Positions 56,289 through 64,000 of a DNA stretch of 64,000 bases are shown here, one piece after another. The translations under genes and the position numbers were made by a program. The DNA is taken from assembly GCF_026810225.1 (NCBI RefSeq), contig NZ_CP113865.1, positions 1,198,001-1,262,000 on the forward strand, in the 5' to 3' direction. The notes beneath the pieces are model-generated. The model had not been told where the DNA came from. It did not search any database and saw nothing but the letters and a program-made list of their open reading frames with translations. Source of the stretch: Caldicellulosiruptor morganii (lineage in GTDB: Bacteria > Bacillota > Thermoanaerobacteria > Caldicellulosiruptorales > Caldicellulosiruptoraceae). Position 1 is the stretch's first letter. Every line of letters starts with the position of its first letter.

Positions 56289-56525
56289 ATGAAAGAAAAT
56301 TTGTCTTCATTAGTTGGACCAACTTTTGAAGAAATTGAGCAAATTGAGAAGTATTCTATAGCAGGAGGCTTTATATTTCTTGATGTAAATATAAATATAG
56401 ATTTGAGCCAAATCATCAGCGCTATAAAAAGCAATTTACCAAAAATTACTGCAGCTTCTGCAGGAGCATCGGCAGCTGGTGCTATCAGTTATTATTATAG
56501 TTTCAAAAAAGGATGGGAACTGTAA
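56289..56525 (+). CDS. LanM-associated precursor peptide 4 (GG leader, no Cys)
   Basis: This is a 78-residue precursor from an ATG 9 nt after GAGGAGG (a GTG at 56280 is too near). The leader PTFEEIEQIEKYSIAGG is in the type II style. The core begins FIFLDVNINIDLSQII, has about seven Ser and two Thr, a small-residue run AASAGASAAGAIS and no Cys. Without Cys no lanthionine is possible, so only dehydration or reduction could be made by the cluster enzymes on this peptide alone. Confidence 0.75.
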   Translation: MKENLSSLVGPTFEEIEQIEKYSIAGGFIFLDVNINIDLSQIISAIKSNLPKITAASAGASAAGAISYYYSFKKGWEL

Positions 56526-56583
56526 AATGAATAGGAATAATTTAATACTTCATTATTAAATATGGAATGAAGGGGTGGCTTAA

Positions 56584-56796
56584 ATGAGTTTTCAAATTTG
56601 TGAAGAAAGAGCAAAAGTATTGCTGGGAGAAAATTTTGAGAGTATGACTAAACAAGAGCAGGAAAATGTATGTGGTGGTATTGCATTTTTGCCAATTGTA
56701 ACATGGTTTCTTGCAAGTGCGGCGGTAAGCGGTGGTTTTAGTGCTTTTATAGGATTGAGAGATGCTGTTCATTTGAAACATGGGAAAGAAGATTAA
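56584..56796 (+). CDS. LanM-associated precursor peptide 5 (CGG leader)
   Basis: This is a 70-residue precursor. The leader NFESMTKQEQENVCGG ends in a double glycine preceded by Cys. The core IAFLPIVTWFLASAAVSGGF... is hydrophobic with few Ser/Thr and no Cys and ends in a charged tail (HLKHGKED). GGGGTGG precedes the ATG. It forms a pair with precursor 4, as in two-component systems, and is followed by a strong hairpin. Confidence 0.72.
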   Translation: MSFQICEERAKVLLGENFESMTKQEQENVCGGIAFLPIVTWFLASAAVSGGFSAFIGLRDAVHLKHGKED

Positions 56797-56856
56797 CAAA
56801 AATTAATCTATCCTTCTTTCTAAATGGCATATTAAATTGAATTGAATTGTAATAAA

Positions 56857-56925
56857 GGAAGAGGTTGTCTTTATAAAATTATTGAATTTTTACATGAAAA
56901 AATTAGAATAAAGACAGCCTCTTCC
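56857..56925 (+). terminator. Long hairpin between precursors and M50 gene
   Basis: A 17-bp stem (ggaagaggttgtcttta/taaagacagcctcttcc) is followed by gtgattttt. Like the hairpin at 12116, it separates highly needed precursors from enzyme genes. Confidence 0.7.
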
Positions 56926-56954
56926 GTGATTTTTAAAAAGGAGATATAGAGAAT

Positions 56955-58046
56955 ATGTTAACTATTATAAAAGCATTTGTTCTATTTATAGTTTTAAATA
57001 TTACAACAATAGTATTTCATGAAATAGGTCATTATATAGGAGCAAAAATTTTGTGGGGAAACAAAGTTTTTGTAAACGAAATGGGAATACTTAATTTTGT
57101 AATTAAATTTAGAAATTCAAATTTGAACTCAACAAAAATAAGTATTGAAAAGAAAAAAGGTTTTTATGTGGGAGGATATTGTCAGTGTTCTTTTGCAAAT
57201 ATCGAAAAAGAAGAAGTTACAGATTTTTATAAAATACAAATTAAATTTATTTTACTTTTGTTAAATGGTATTATTGTCTCAATTGTTGTGGACTTTTTAC
57301 TTTTGTATTTTATTTTGGGATATAGTGTTTTTAAGTCTTTATTAATAGCATTAGTTTATCCCATAGCATTAATGATAGTGGAAGTAATTGTATATATTGA
57401 TAGAGGCTATAATTTTTATAATACATATCCGGATATAGTAGCTGTTTTTTATATATTAAAGAAAAATGAATTATTTCTTGAATGGGAACTTTATAGAGAA
57501 ATTTTAATTACAGAGCATGAAAGGAAGTATGAAGAGGATAAAAAAGAGATAAAAAAGTATTTAATAGAAAGGATAATGTGTAAATTAAGAGAAAAACAAA
57601 AAGTTGAAAATATTAATTCACTGATTATGACAAAGATTATTGAAGAAATTTTACTTCTTTACGGGTTAGGATTATTAGAAGACTTTGTTTATAATATAAG
57701 TTTAGAAATAATTACGAATTTTATAAAGTTATCTAATAAAATGCTTACACAAAAAAAGAATCTAAAATCTTATATACAGATTTGTAATTTAATTGGAGCT
57801 TATTTGACAAGTTTAACATTACAAGGTAAGCACGATGATAATTTTGATAAATTTTTAAAAAGATATATTCTGTTAAGAAAGTATTTAAAGGAACAAAGAA
57901 TTGAGACTAATATTTTATATGATAAAGTAGTTTATATGATATGTAAAGATGAAGAAATAAAAATCCAAAACAATGTAAGTCACAAATATATAGCTAATAA
58001 AATTGTTAAAATGGTCGAGGAAAAGCTAAAACTACAAGCAATGTAA
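56955..58046 (+). CDS. M50-type membrane metalloprotease with long C-terminal domain
   Basis: The protein has 363 residues. HEIGH (22-26) lies in the first helix; about four membrane segments occupy the N-terminal 160 residues, and a helical, charged cytoplasmic domain of about 190 residues follows. The paralogue at 16146 has the zinc region but not this extra domain. A second metal-ligand motif is not evident. AAAAGGAG precedes the ATG. The precursor 15 bases downstream lacks a GG site and is the likely substrate. Confidence 0.72.
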   Translation: MLTIIKAFVLFIVLNITTIVFHEIGHYIGAKILWGNKVFVNEMGILNFVIKFRNSNLNSTKISIEKKKGFYVGGYCQCSFANIEKEEVTDFYKIQIKFILLLLNGIIVSIVVDFLLLYFILGYSVFKSLLIALVYPIALMIVEVIVYIDRGYNFYNTYPDIVAVFYILKKNELFLEWELYREILITEHERKYEEDKKEIKKYLIERIMCKLREKQKVENINSLIMTKIIEEILLLYGLGLLEDFVYNISLEIITNFIKLSNKMLTQKKNLKSYIQICNLIGAYLTSLTLQGKHDDNFDKFLKRYILLRKYLKEQRIETNILYDKVVYMICKDEEIKIQNNVSHKYIANKIVKMVEEKLKLQAM

Positions 58047-58061
58047 TGGGAAGGTGAAAAT

Positions 58062-58250
58062 ATGAAAGATAAAAATCAATTTGAAGATATTTTAGGGAAA
58101 ACCTTTGAAGAATTAGAAGAAAAAGAAATGTATAAAGTAGTTGAAAACAGCAAGAAAGGTTATATTTTTGAATGTGCAAAGTGGTTTTTAATTAGTGGAA
58201 CTATTAGCGGCGTGGCAAGCGTAGTAATAGGATTGTTAGCCAAAAAATAA
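58062..58250 (+). CDS. LanM-associated precursor peptide 6 (no GG site)
   Basis: This 62-residue peptide has a leader KTFEELEEKEMYKVV followed by ENSKKGY instead of a double glycine. The hydrophobic end IFECAKWFLISGTISGVASV aligns with precursor 3 (single Cys, then LISG and small residues) and ends in LLAKK. GGGAAGG precedes the ATG. IS110 copy C separates it from the lanM gene that it once directly preceded. Confidence 0.75.
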   Translation: MKDKNQFEDILGKTFEELEEKEMYKVVENSKKGYIFECAKWFLISGTISGVASVVIGLLAKK

Positions 58251-58420
58251 GTTAAGGTTATTTATCAAGAGACAAACGGTATAATGTCAAGGGGGTTTTT
58301 TAAAAAAATTTTTTAGATAATTAGGGCAAAAAAGGCAATAGAATACCGAGCCGCTCAGCCTGGAAAAATTTAACTGGCAGCTTGTTTTGAGAAGATTATT
58401 AAATTAAGAAATGGGATTAA

Positions 58421-59665
58421 CTAAGTATTGTAAACATCACCTCTTTCTTGATATATTTGACCTTTGCTGAGCATTGCAAAGATCAGAGGAATTAATCGTC
58501 TTGCGGTGAGGACGAGGGCACGTTTATGCTGATGTTTGGTAACCTCTGAGAACTTCTTGTTGTAGAAGGCTTTATAACGGACTGTGTGCACCCTAACACA
58601 GTTAGCAGCCTCAACAAGATAGTATCTCAGGTATTGGTTACCACACTTAGCCAATGAGGTTTCCTGGGCATTGAAATTGCCTGATTGGTATTGAGTCCAA
58701 ACAAGGCCGGAGTATTTAGCTAAAGCAGCTTCATTTTTGAAGCGCTTGATATCACCGATTTCAGCGATGATGCCGGCTGCAAGAACATCTCCTATGCCAG
58801 GGATGGTGGTCAAGGTTTGGGAGAAAGCTTTAAGAAGTTTTGAGATTTCTTTGTCGAGTTTTTTAAGTTGTTCTTGCATAAATCTAATGTTTTCAAGAGT
58901 CATAGACAAAGCTAAGTCATTTGCCTCAGCCAACAGAGGATGTAATCTGTATGAACGATTAGCAGCGGTTTTAAGTATTTCAGCGATTTTATTGACATCT
59001 GATAATCTGTTGTTGCCGTTGTCAGATACAAATTTAATTAAATCTTCTAAAGGCATGGAAGCAATATCATCTGGGGTGAAGTTTTCGATGATAGCGCAAG
59101 ATGCCTTACCGAAGATATCAGAAAATGGGCAGTCTTGAGAATAAGTGGAGAATTTAAGGTATATGAGATTGAGAGCTCTGTTTTTTTCGCGAGTTAGATT
59201 ATGAACAAGGTGATAGCGCATTCTGGTAAGGCGTTGTAGTGCAGCATATTTGAAGTCAGGCAAAGGTGTTGGATTTAGCTTACTGAACCTGACGCATTCA
59301 GCAATAACGACAGCGTCGATGTTATCTGTTTTAGGCAAGAAAGTGTAGATCTTTTTAAATCCTTTGACGATGCTTGGGTTGAGCACGTAAAAGGTTGGTT
59401 TGTAAGGTAGTAATTCAGAAGAGGAAGCAAGATACAAATGCAGATGCCAACCGTAATGTGAAGTTGCTTCCATGCCGAATTTAACGTAGGACAGATTATA
59501 CTGGCTGAGGCAGTCAATGACTCTTTTGATTAATTCATTAGCACCTTCTTGATCGTTAGGCAAGGAAAAGGGTTTTTTAATCAAGTGATTTCCGGCATCA
59601 TCGATGAAGAAGATAGAATTTGACTGACTACTGATATCAATGCCCACGATTAAAGTATTTGGCAA
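58421..59665 (-). CDS. IS110-family transposase, copy C
   Basis: The 414-residue recombinase is intact and carries a few changes from A and B (for example HYGWHLHLYLASSS, NAQETSLAKC). Catalytic motifs are as in the other copies. A TTG start with GGAGG upstream is shared. Confidence 0.93.
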   Translation of the reverse strand: MPNTLIVGIDISSQSNSIFFIDDAGNHLIKKPFSLPNDQEGANELIKRVIDCLSQYNLSYVKFGMEATSHYGWHLHLYLASSSELLPYKPTFYVLNPSIVKGFKKIYTFLPKTDNIDAVVIAECVRFSKLNPTPLPDFKYAALQRLTRMRYHLVHNLTREKNRALNLIYLKFSTYSQDCPFSDIFGKASCAIIENFTPDDIASMPLEDLIKFVSDNGNNRLSDVNKIAEILKTAANRSYRLHPLLAEANDLALSMTLENIRFMQEQLKKLDKEISKLLKAFSQTLTTIPGIGDVLAAGIIAEIGDIKRFKNEAALAKYSGLVWTQYQSGNFNAQETSLAKCGNQYLRYYLVEAANCVRVHTVRYKAFYNKKFSEVTKHQHKRALVLTARRLIPLIFAMLSKGQIYQERGDVYNT

Positions 59666-59697
59666 TTTAAAGGCCTCCTTTCTAAAGTGTGTGGTGT

Positions 59698-59988
59698 TAG
59701 AAAAAAGTTTTGCCCTTTATCCCTGGGGATTACATGTAATGCAGCCTCGCCGATATTAGAGCTACGGAGCAGTTTACAGGGTGCACACATCTGACATGCT
59801 CAAATCAGATGTGGTAAACTGACCGTGCACAGCAAACGAGTAAACATTACTCATGTAATCCTTTGGGGTTCAGTCTTTCTCAAGCTGTGGCGTGCAGATA
59901 TCAAAGCACGTCCAGCAGGAGGTGGTCAAAAAATATCCAAATAAACTAAATCAGGCTTAAACTTTTTCTGATATTAGTTTACCAGAGA
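59698..59988 (-). ncRNA. Candidate IS110 bridge RNA, copy C
   Basis: It has the same stems as A and B. The target-loop patches differ: ACCACCTCCT on the 5' side and TTGAGAAAG on the 3' side. Agreement with its own insertion site (ACACCCT-TT) is poorer than in A and B. Confidence 0.55.
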
Positions 59989-60176
59989 TAAAGGGCAAAT
60001 TTAAACTGTAGCAGTCAATTTTAATATTCAATTTTTTAAGAAGTGAATGTGTTAAGAAAAGCTTTGTTATCAAGGTCAGTTTCCAGTAATCAATTGGTAC
60101 TAATAATTTAATGTACCAATTGAGATATGAAGTTTTAAGTGATTTGATAATCATATTATACGAAAGGGTGTAGAAA

Positions 60177-63100
60177 ATGCAGGATTTCTATTTTACAGAT
60201 GATTTTTTTGTAAAATCATTAAACATTTTAGAGAGAGTAAAATTATTTAAAGAAATTGGAGTTAAAAATTTTGAAATAGGAAATTTTGAAAATTGGCTTT
60301 TTAAAAGAGGGACCTTAACAATAGAAGATTTTTTTCATATGATTGATGTATATGGAATCAGTTTAGAAGATTTTAATTTAGCATTTGCTGTTCTTTCTGA
60401 AAAGCAAAAGAAAGTTGTTAGAGAAAAGGTGGAAAAAGCAAAATGGTTTTTGTGTTTGAAAGAAGTATTGGATAGTCTTAATAGTTTAAAAAATACGGAT
60501 TATGGTTATCTAACAATTTCAAAACTCTTTTCAAGATGGTTTTGCGAAAAATTTTTAAGTGTAAACATTAATCTTGAAAATATTATCATAAATGAAGAGG
60601 TTATGAACAAAGTTGCTTATAGTTTAGATAATTTCTTGCTGAATATATATATATAAAGACATTAATTTATGAGTATTACTTATGGCGTGAGAATAATAGT
60701 GAAAATATAAAAAATAAAAAAAATGTATTTCAGTTATTCATTCATTATTTACTCAATAATAAAGGAATATACAAGTTTATGAACGATTACCCTGTAATAG
60801 GTCGAACTATGGCACAAAAAACACTTAACTGGTTGGTATATTTCAGCAAAGTTATACATGATTTAGATAAACATTTTACAGAAATTAGTAAACGATTTGA
60901 AATAAAAAGCAATAGAATAACTAGTATAGAGATATTGGGAGATTTTCATCAAGAAAGCAGTGCGGTTTTGATAGTTATATTCGAAAAATCCAAACCGATA
61001 TTATACAAGCCTCGAAATTCGTCTCTACAAAAAACAGTAGTTGAGTTTATTAAGTGGTGTGAAACGAAAGAAAAAAAATTGTTGGATTTAATATTTCCTT
61101 CCCTATATGATGGCGAAACTTTCACAATAGAAGAATACATACCTTATGTTGAATGTAACAATGAAGAAGAGTTAGAGAGATATTATCGAAGATTTGGACA
61201 ATTATGTGGATTTGTTTATTTACTTAAAGGTAGTGATATACATTTTGAAAATTTAATAGCCCATGCTGAGTATCCTGTAATAGTTGATATGGAAACAATT
61301 GTGGCTCAGGAAAATAGTCAAAAAGAGTTATTTAGAGATGCGCGGTACTTTGCATTAAAAGAAATAAATGAATCAATCTTATCTTCGGGTTTAATTCCGT
61401 GTATGAGTTTTGTTGATTTCAAAACAGGAAAAGGAGTGGACGTTAGTGCATTTAGTGGAGGAGGCCAAAAATTACCATATAAAACATTAGTACTTAATGA
61501 AAAAGACATTGATAACATCAAATTTGATTATTCAGAAATAGAAATTTCAGAAGCACAGAATATTCCAAAACTGAGAGGTGAAAAAGTAGATTTTAGGAAA
61601 TATGTACCGGAAGTTTTAAAAGGATTTATGACAGTATTAGAATTTGCAAGAATACACAAAGGTGAAATTATATATAAAATAGAAGAGAGTTTCAAAGGCA
61701 ATATAAGGAGTAGAACATTATTGAAAAATACAGATAATTATTATAAGATGTTAAGTTTCTATTCGCATCCTAGTTATACTCAAGATTTTTTAGATTTAGA
61801 AAGATTGTTTGCTAATTTATGGGTTGCAAATTACAAAAACAAAATTGTAATTAGAAGTGAGATAGAAGATTTGATGAATTTTGATATTCCTGTTTTTTAT
61901 CGAAAATTAAATGATAATGTATTAGAAGACAGTCATAATAGAAAGGTAGAGGGATTTTTTATTAATTCAGGATTTAACTTAATAAAGGAAAGGATAAAAA
62001 GTATAGACGATGAGACAGTAAGCAAACAAATATCAATTTTGCAAGCGTCATTGAATTATTTTGATGAAAAAATTGAGAAAATTAAGGGGAATAACCTATG
62101 TGAAAATGCGGGTGTTATTATAGAAGAGAACATAACTTTACAGAAAGAAATTCTCACAGAAGAAATAATGGAAATAGGAAACATTTTAGTAGAAAATGCC
62201 ATTTGGGGAGCAAAAGAAAAATCAGTCATATGGAATGGTTTAATTTTTGACAGAATCAACAACACTAATGTTATATTACCTTTAGAAAGCAGTTTATTTT
62301 ATGGGTTAAGTGGTATTATGCTGTTTCTTAGTTATGCTTTTTTACTTGTTCCAGATGAGAATTATATGAAGATTACAAAGACATTGTTTTATCAACTCTT
62401 TAAAGATGTAAAAAAAAGAATATATATAGTAAATCAGGAAGAAGAAATTAAGAGCATAGAAAATGTAGCTTCAATTTTATTATCTTTATTAGAGGTTTCA
62501 AATATTTATAAAGGCATATTTAGCAATATTAAAGAAGAATTACTACACTTAGTAGAATTGTTTTTTAAGAAGTTGTTAAAAAATGAAAAAACAATCCAAA
62601 GCAGTTTTATACTGAATTTTTTAAAATACTGTATAAATAAGTATAATATTGAACCTTTAATGAAATGTAAAGATATATACAGCACATTTGTATACGACAA
62701 ATCCACATTGTCTACAATGGTCAAACAAGAGAAATACTCTAATAAGAAATACATACATTATGTTAACTTCTTATTAGACGCTGCAAATATATGCCAAAAT
62801 AAATTTGCTTTTAATTATATTGTGAATAACTTTATAGAGTTTTTGGAACAGGTAGATAAACTTGTTATTTCTCAAAACTTTTTCGAATTATTATTAGTAA
62901 TTTTGAAGATTTGCTCGAACGAGTTCAATAAGGAATATTTTAAGGTGTATGTGAAAAGATTAATATATGAGTACATTAAACCCTTCAAAGAAACAGATGA
63001 GCTTTTGAAAGGAAATAGTGGAGATATTGAACTTTTATTAAAATATTCTGAGATTTTTGATGTAGATTCAATTATGGAAATTATCAAAGAAAAAGTTAAA

Positions 63101-63289
63101 TATATAGTTTTTAGAAAAAAACGAAAGGGGAAATTTAGTCTAAGATCAACTCCACAATATTTGCCATTAGGTTTGTTAGATGGAATTAGTGGAATTGGTT
63201 ACACATTTATTCGACTTTGTTATAAAGATGCTCTTCCAATTATGGAGTTTGTATTTCCCATATCTTTTACTGAGGAGGAAGAAGTATGA
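60177..63289 (+). pseudogene. Second LanM synthetase, frameshifted at an AT repeat
   Basis: The first frame (60177-60656) ends just after an (AT)6 run at 60643-60654. The second frame resumes with KTLIYEYYLWRENN from about 60655 and is open to 63289. Removing one AT unit joins them into a LanM of about 1036 residues. The dehydratase motifs GDFH, YKPR, SDIHFEN and DME are present. The cyclase half has lost its zinc sites: the CHG position reads LLKGNSGD, and only the last motif (LDGISGIGYTFIRL) is recognisable. GAAAGGGTG precedes the ATG. It may be a dead gene, a phase-variable one, or a sequence error. Confidence 0.85.
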
Positions 63290-64000
63290 AAGTGTTTATT
63301 TTTAATGGTAGTCCAAACGGAAATGATTCATTTTCTCTTTATGTTGCTGAGAAACTACTCACAAATATGGAAGCAATTTTAAACATGAAGTTTGAAATTA
63401 ATGTGTTTGATACTAACAGATTTAGAATTAATCTATGTAAAGGATGTCTTACTTGTTTTAAACAAGGGAAATGCATATTAGATGAGAAAGACGACATGTT
63501 ATTAATTAAAAATGCAATGGAAATATCTGATATTATTGTTATAGCAACTCCTGTGTATGCCGCAAATGTATCTGCTCAAACAAAAGTTTTTATTGATCGT
63601 ATATCATATTGGTTACATTTATTCAAGTTATTAGGCAAGATAGGTATTCCAGTAGTAACAGCAAGTAGTAATTCGTTAATTGAGGTTACATTTTATTTGA
63701 AAAGAATAATGCTTGCACTAGGTTTAAATGTTTTTGAAACAATAGCTTATACAAAAGACTACCCCAATGTTGTCGATGATGAAACAAATTTTGAAGAAGA
63801 GCTTTTTCAAAAAGCCCAAAAATTGTGTGAATATTTAGAAAATCCCATGAAGATAAAGGTTCATCCCTTCCAGGAAGACTATTTCAAAACATTGAAAGAT
63901 AATTTGATGTTGAGAGAAGATGAAGATGCTGAAGTAAACTACTGGCAAGAGAATGGCTATTTTGAATTTGACAATTATGAAAGTTTACTTTTGCACTTTT
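63286..64000 (+). CDS. Iron-sulfur flavoprotein, second copy (runs off the right edge)
   Basis: 238 codons are visible. The product begins MKVFIFNGSPNGNDSFSLYV and has the cysteine motif CKGCLTCFKQGKC (C-x2-C-x2-C-x5-C) and the flavin loop ATPVYAANVSAQ. It aligns along its length with the protein at 15421, so only a few residues are missing at the edge. The start overlaps the lanM2 stop (ATGA), so the two are translationally coupled. This repeats the order lanM then flavoprotein of the first cluster. Confidence 0.8.
   Translation, partial: MKVFIFNGSPNGNDSFSLYVAEKLLTNMEAILNMKFEINVFDTNRFRINLCKGCLTCFKQGKCILDEKDDMLLIKNAMEISDIIVIATPVYAANVSAQTKVFIDRISYWLHLFKLLGKIGIPVVTASSNSLIEVTFYLKRIMLALGLNVFETIAYTKDYPNVVDDETNFEEELFQKAQKLCEYLENPMKIKVHPFQEDYFKTLKDNLMLREDEDAEVNYWQENGYFEFDNYESLLLHF

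Larger units (their letters stand above)
58270..60162 (-). mobile_element. IS110-family element, copy C
   Basis: It has the same ends as copies A and B, AGACAAACGG and ATTATACG. The core dinucleotide is AG on the left (58270-58271) but AA on the right (60163-60164), a mismatch not seen in the other copies. It lies between a precursor and the ribosome site of lanM2. Confidence 0.87.

Overview
The window looks like chromosome of an AT-rich, Gram-positive thermophile of the Caldicellulosiruptor type. This is inferred from the style of the enolase and glucuronate isomerase, strong AGGAGG ribosome sites, frequent TTG/GTG starts and the mix of IS110, IS21, IS256, IS4/IS5 and IS1182 elements. No RNA polymerase, ribosomal or tRNA genes are present. 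Most of the window is an accessory island for making and exporting ribosomal peptides. It is built from repeated modules and heavily scarred by insertion sequences. A short stretch of ordinary chromosome (eno, uxaC, a ribbon-helix-helix regulator; 38.3-41.8 kb) lies inside it.

Layout. 1-6.0 kb: a partial unknown gene, a secreted toxin-like protein and a membrane-anchored subtilisin (once adjacent, now split by an IS110 copy), and a membrane protein. 6.0-8.2 kb: an IS21 element. 8.2-17.0 kb (module 1): a LanT remnant, an HlyD-type accessory protein (MFP), a class II bacteriocin with candidate immunity genes, then a lanthipeptide-like cluster of two precursors, LanM, an iron-sulfur flavoprotein, an M50 protease and a third precursor. 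17.0-18.9 kb: IS debris and a small membrane protein. 19.2-26.7 kb (module 2): promoter block, LanT interrupted by IS110, MFP, GG-leader bacteriocin, M48 protease and a 28-residue hydrophobic peptide. 26.9-28.4 kb: IS256 and IS1182 debris. 28.5-38.0 kb (module 3): promoter block, the only full-length LanT, MFP, a 1.6-kb duplicate of the module 1 cargo, two more GG-leader peptides, a CPBP protease, an ABC-2 transporter and a third copy of the candidate immunity protein. 41.8-47.7 kb: two promoter blocks, a decayed LanT, a small precursor and two IS elements. 47.7-54.4 kb: an operon of radical SAM/SPASM enzyme, PqqD-M50 protease, FtsX/MacB permease, ATPase and a BtrH-like protein. 54.5-64 kb (module 4): LanT remnant, MFP, two precursors, M50 protease, precursor, IS110, a frameshifted LanM and a second iron-sulfur flavoprotein running off the edge.

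How it should work. Double-glycine precursors would be cut and exported by a C39-peptidase ABC transporter (LanT) with an HlyD-type partner. All four MFP genes are open, but only one LanT (28746-30950) is uninterrupted, and its start codon is CTG. The most unusual part is the twice-seen set of LanM + iron-sulfur flavoprotein + M50 protease + Cys-poor hydrophobic precursors. Both LanM proteins keep the dehydratase motifs, while the LanC-like domain has lost every zinc-ligand motif I can find. This points to a dehydration pathway without conventional lanthionine cyclisation, possibly followed by reduction. Other recurring structures are a GC-palindrome hairpin 37-46 nt before six precursor genes, a promoter block present four times, and three IS110 copies that carry a candidate bridge RNA and sit in Shine-Dalgarno-like sites.
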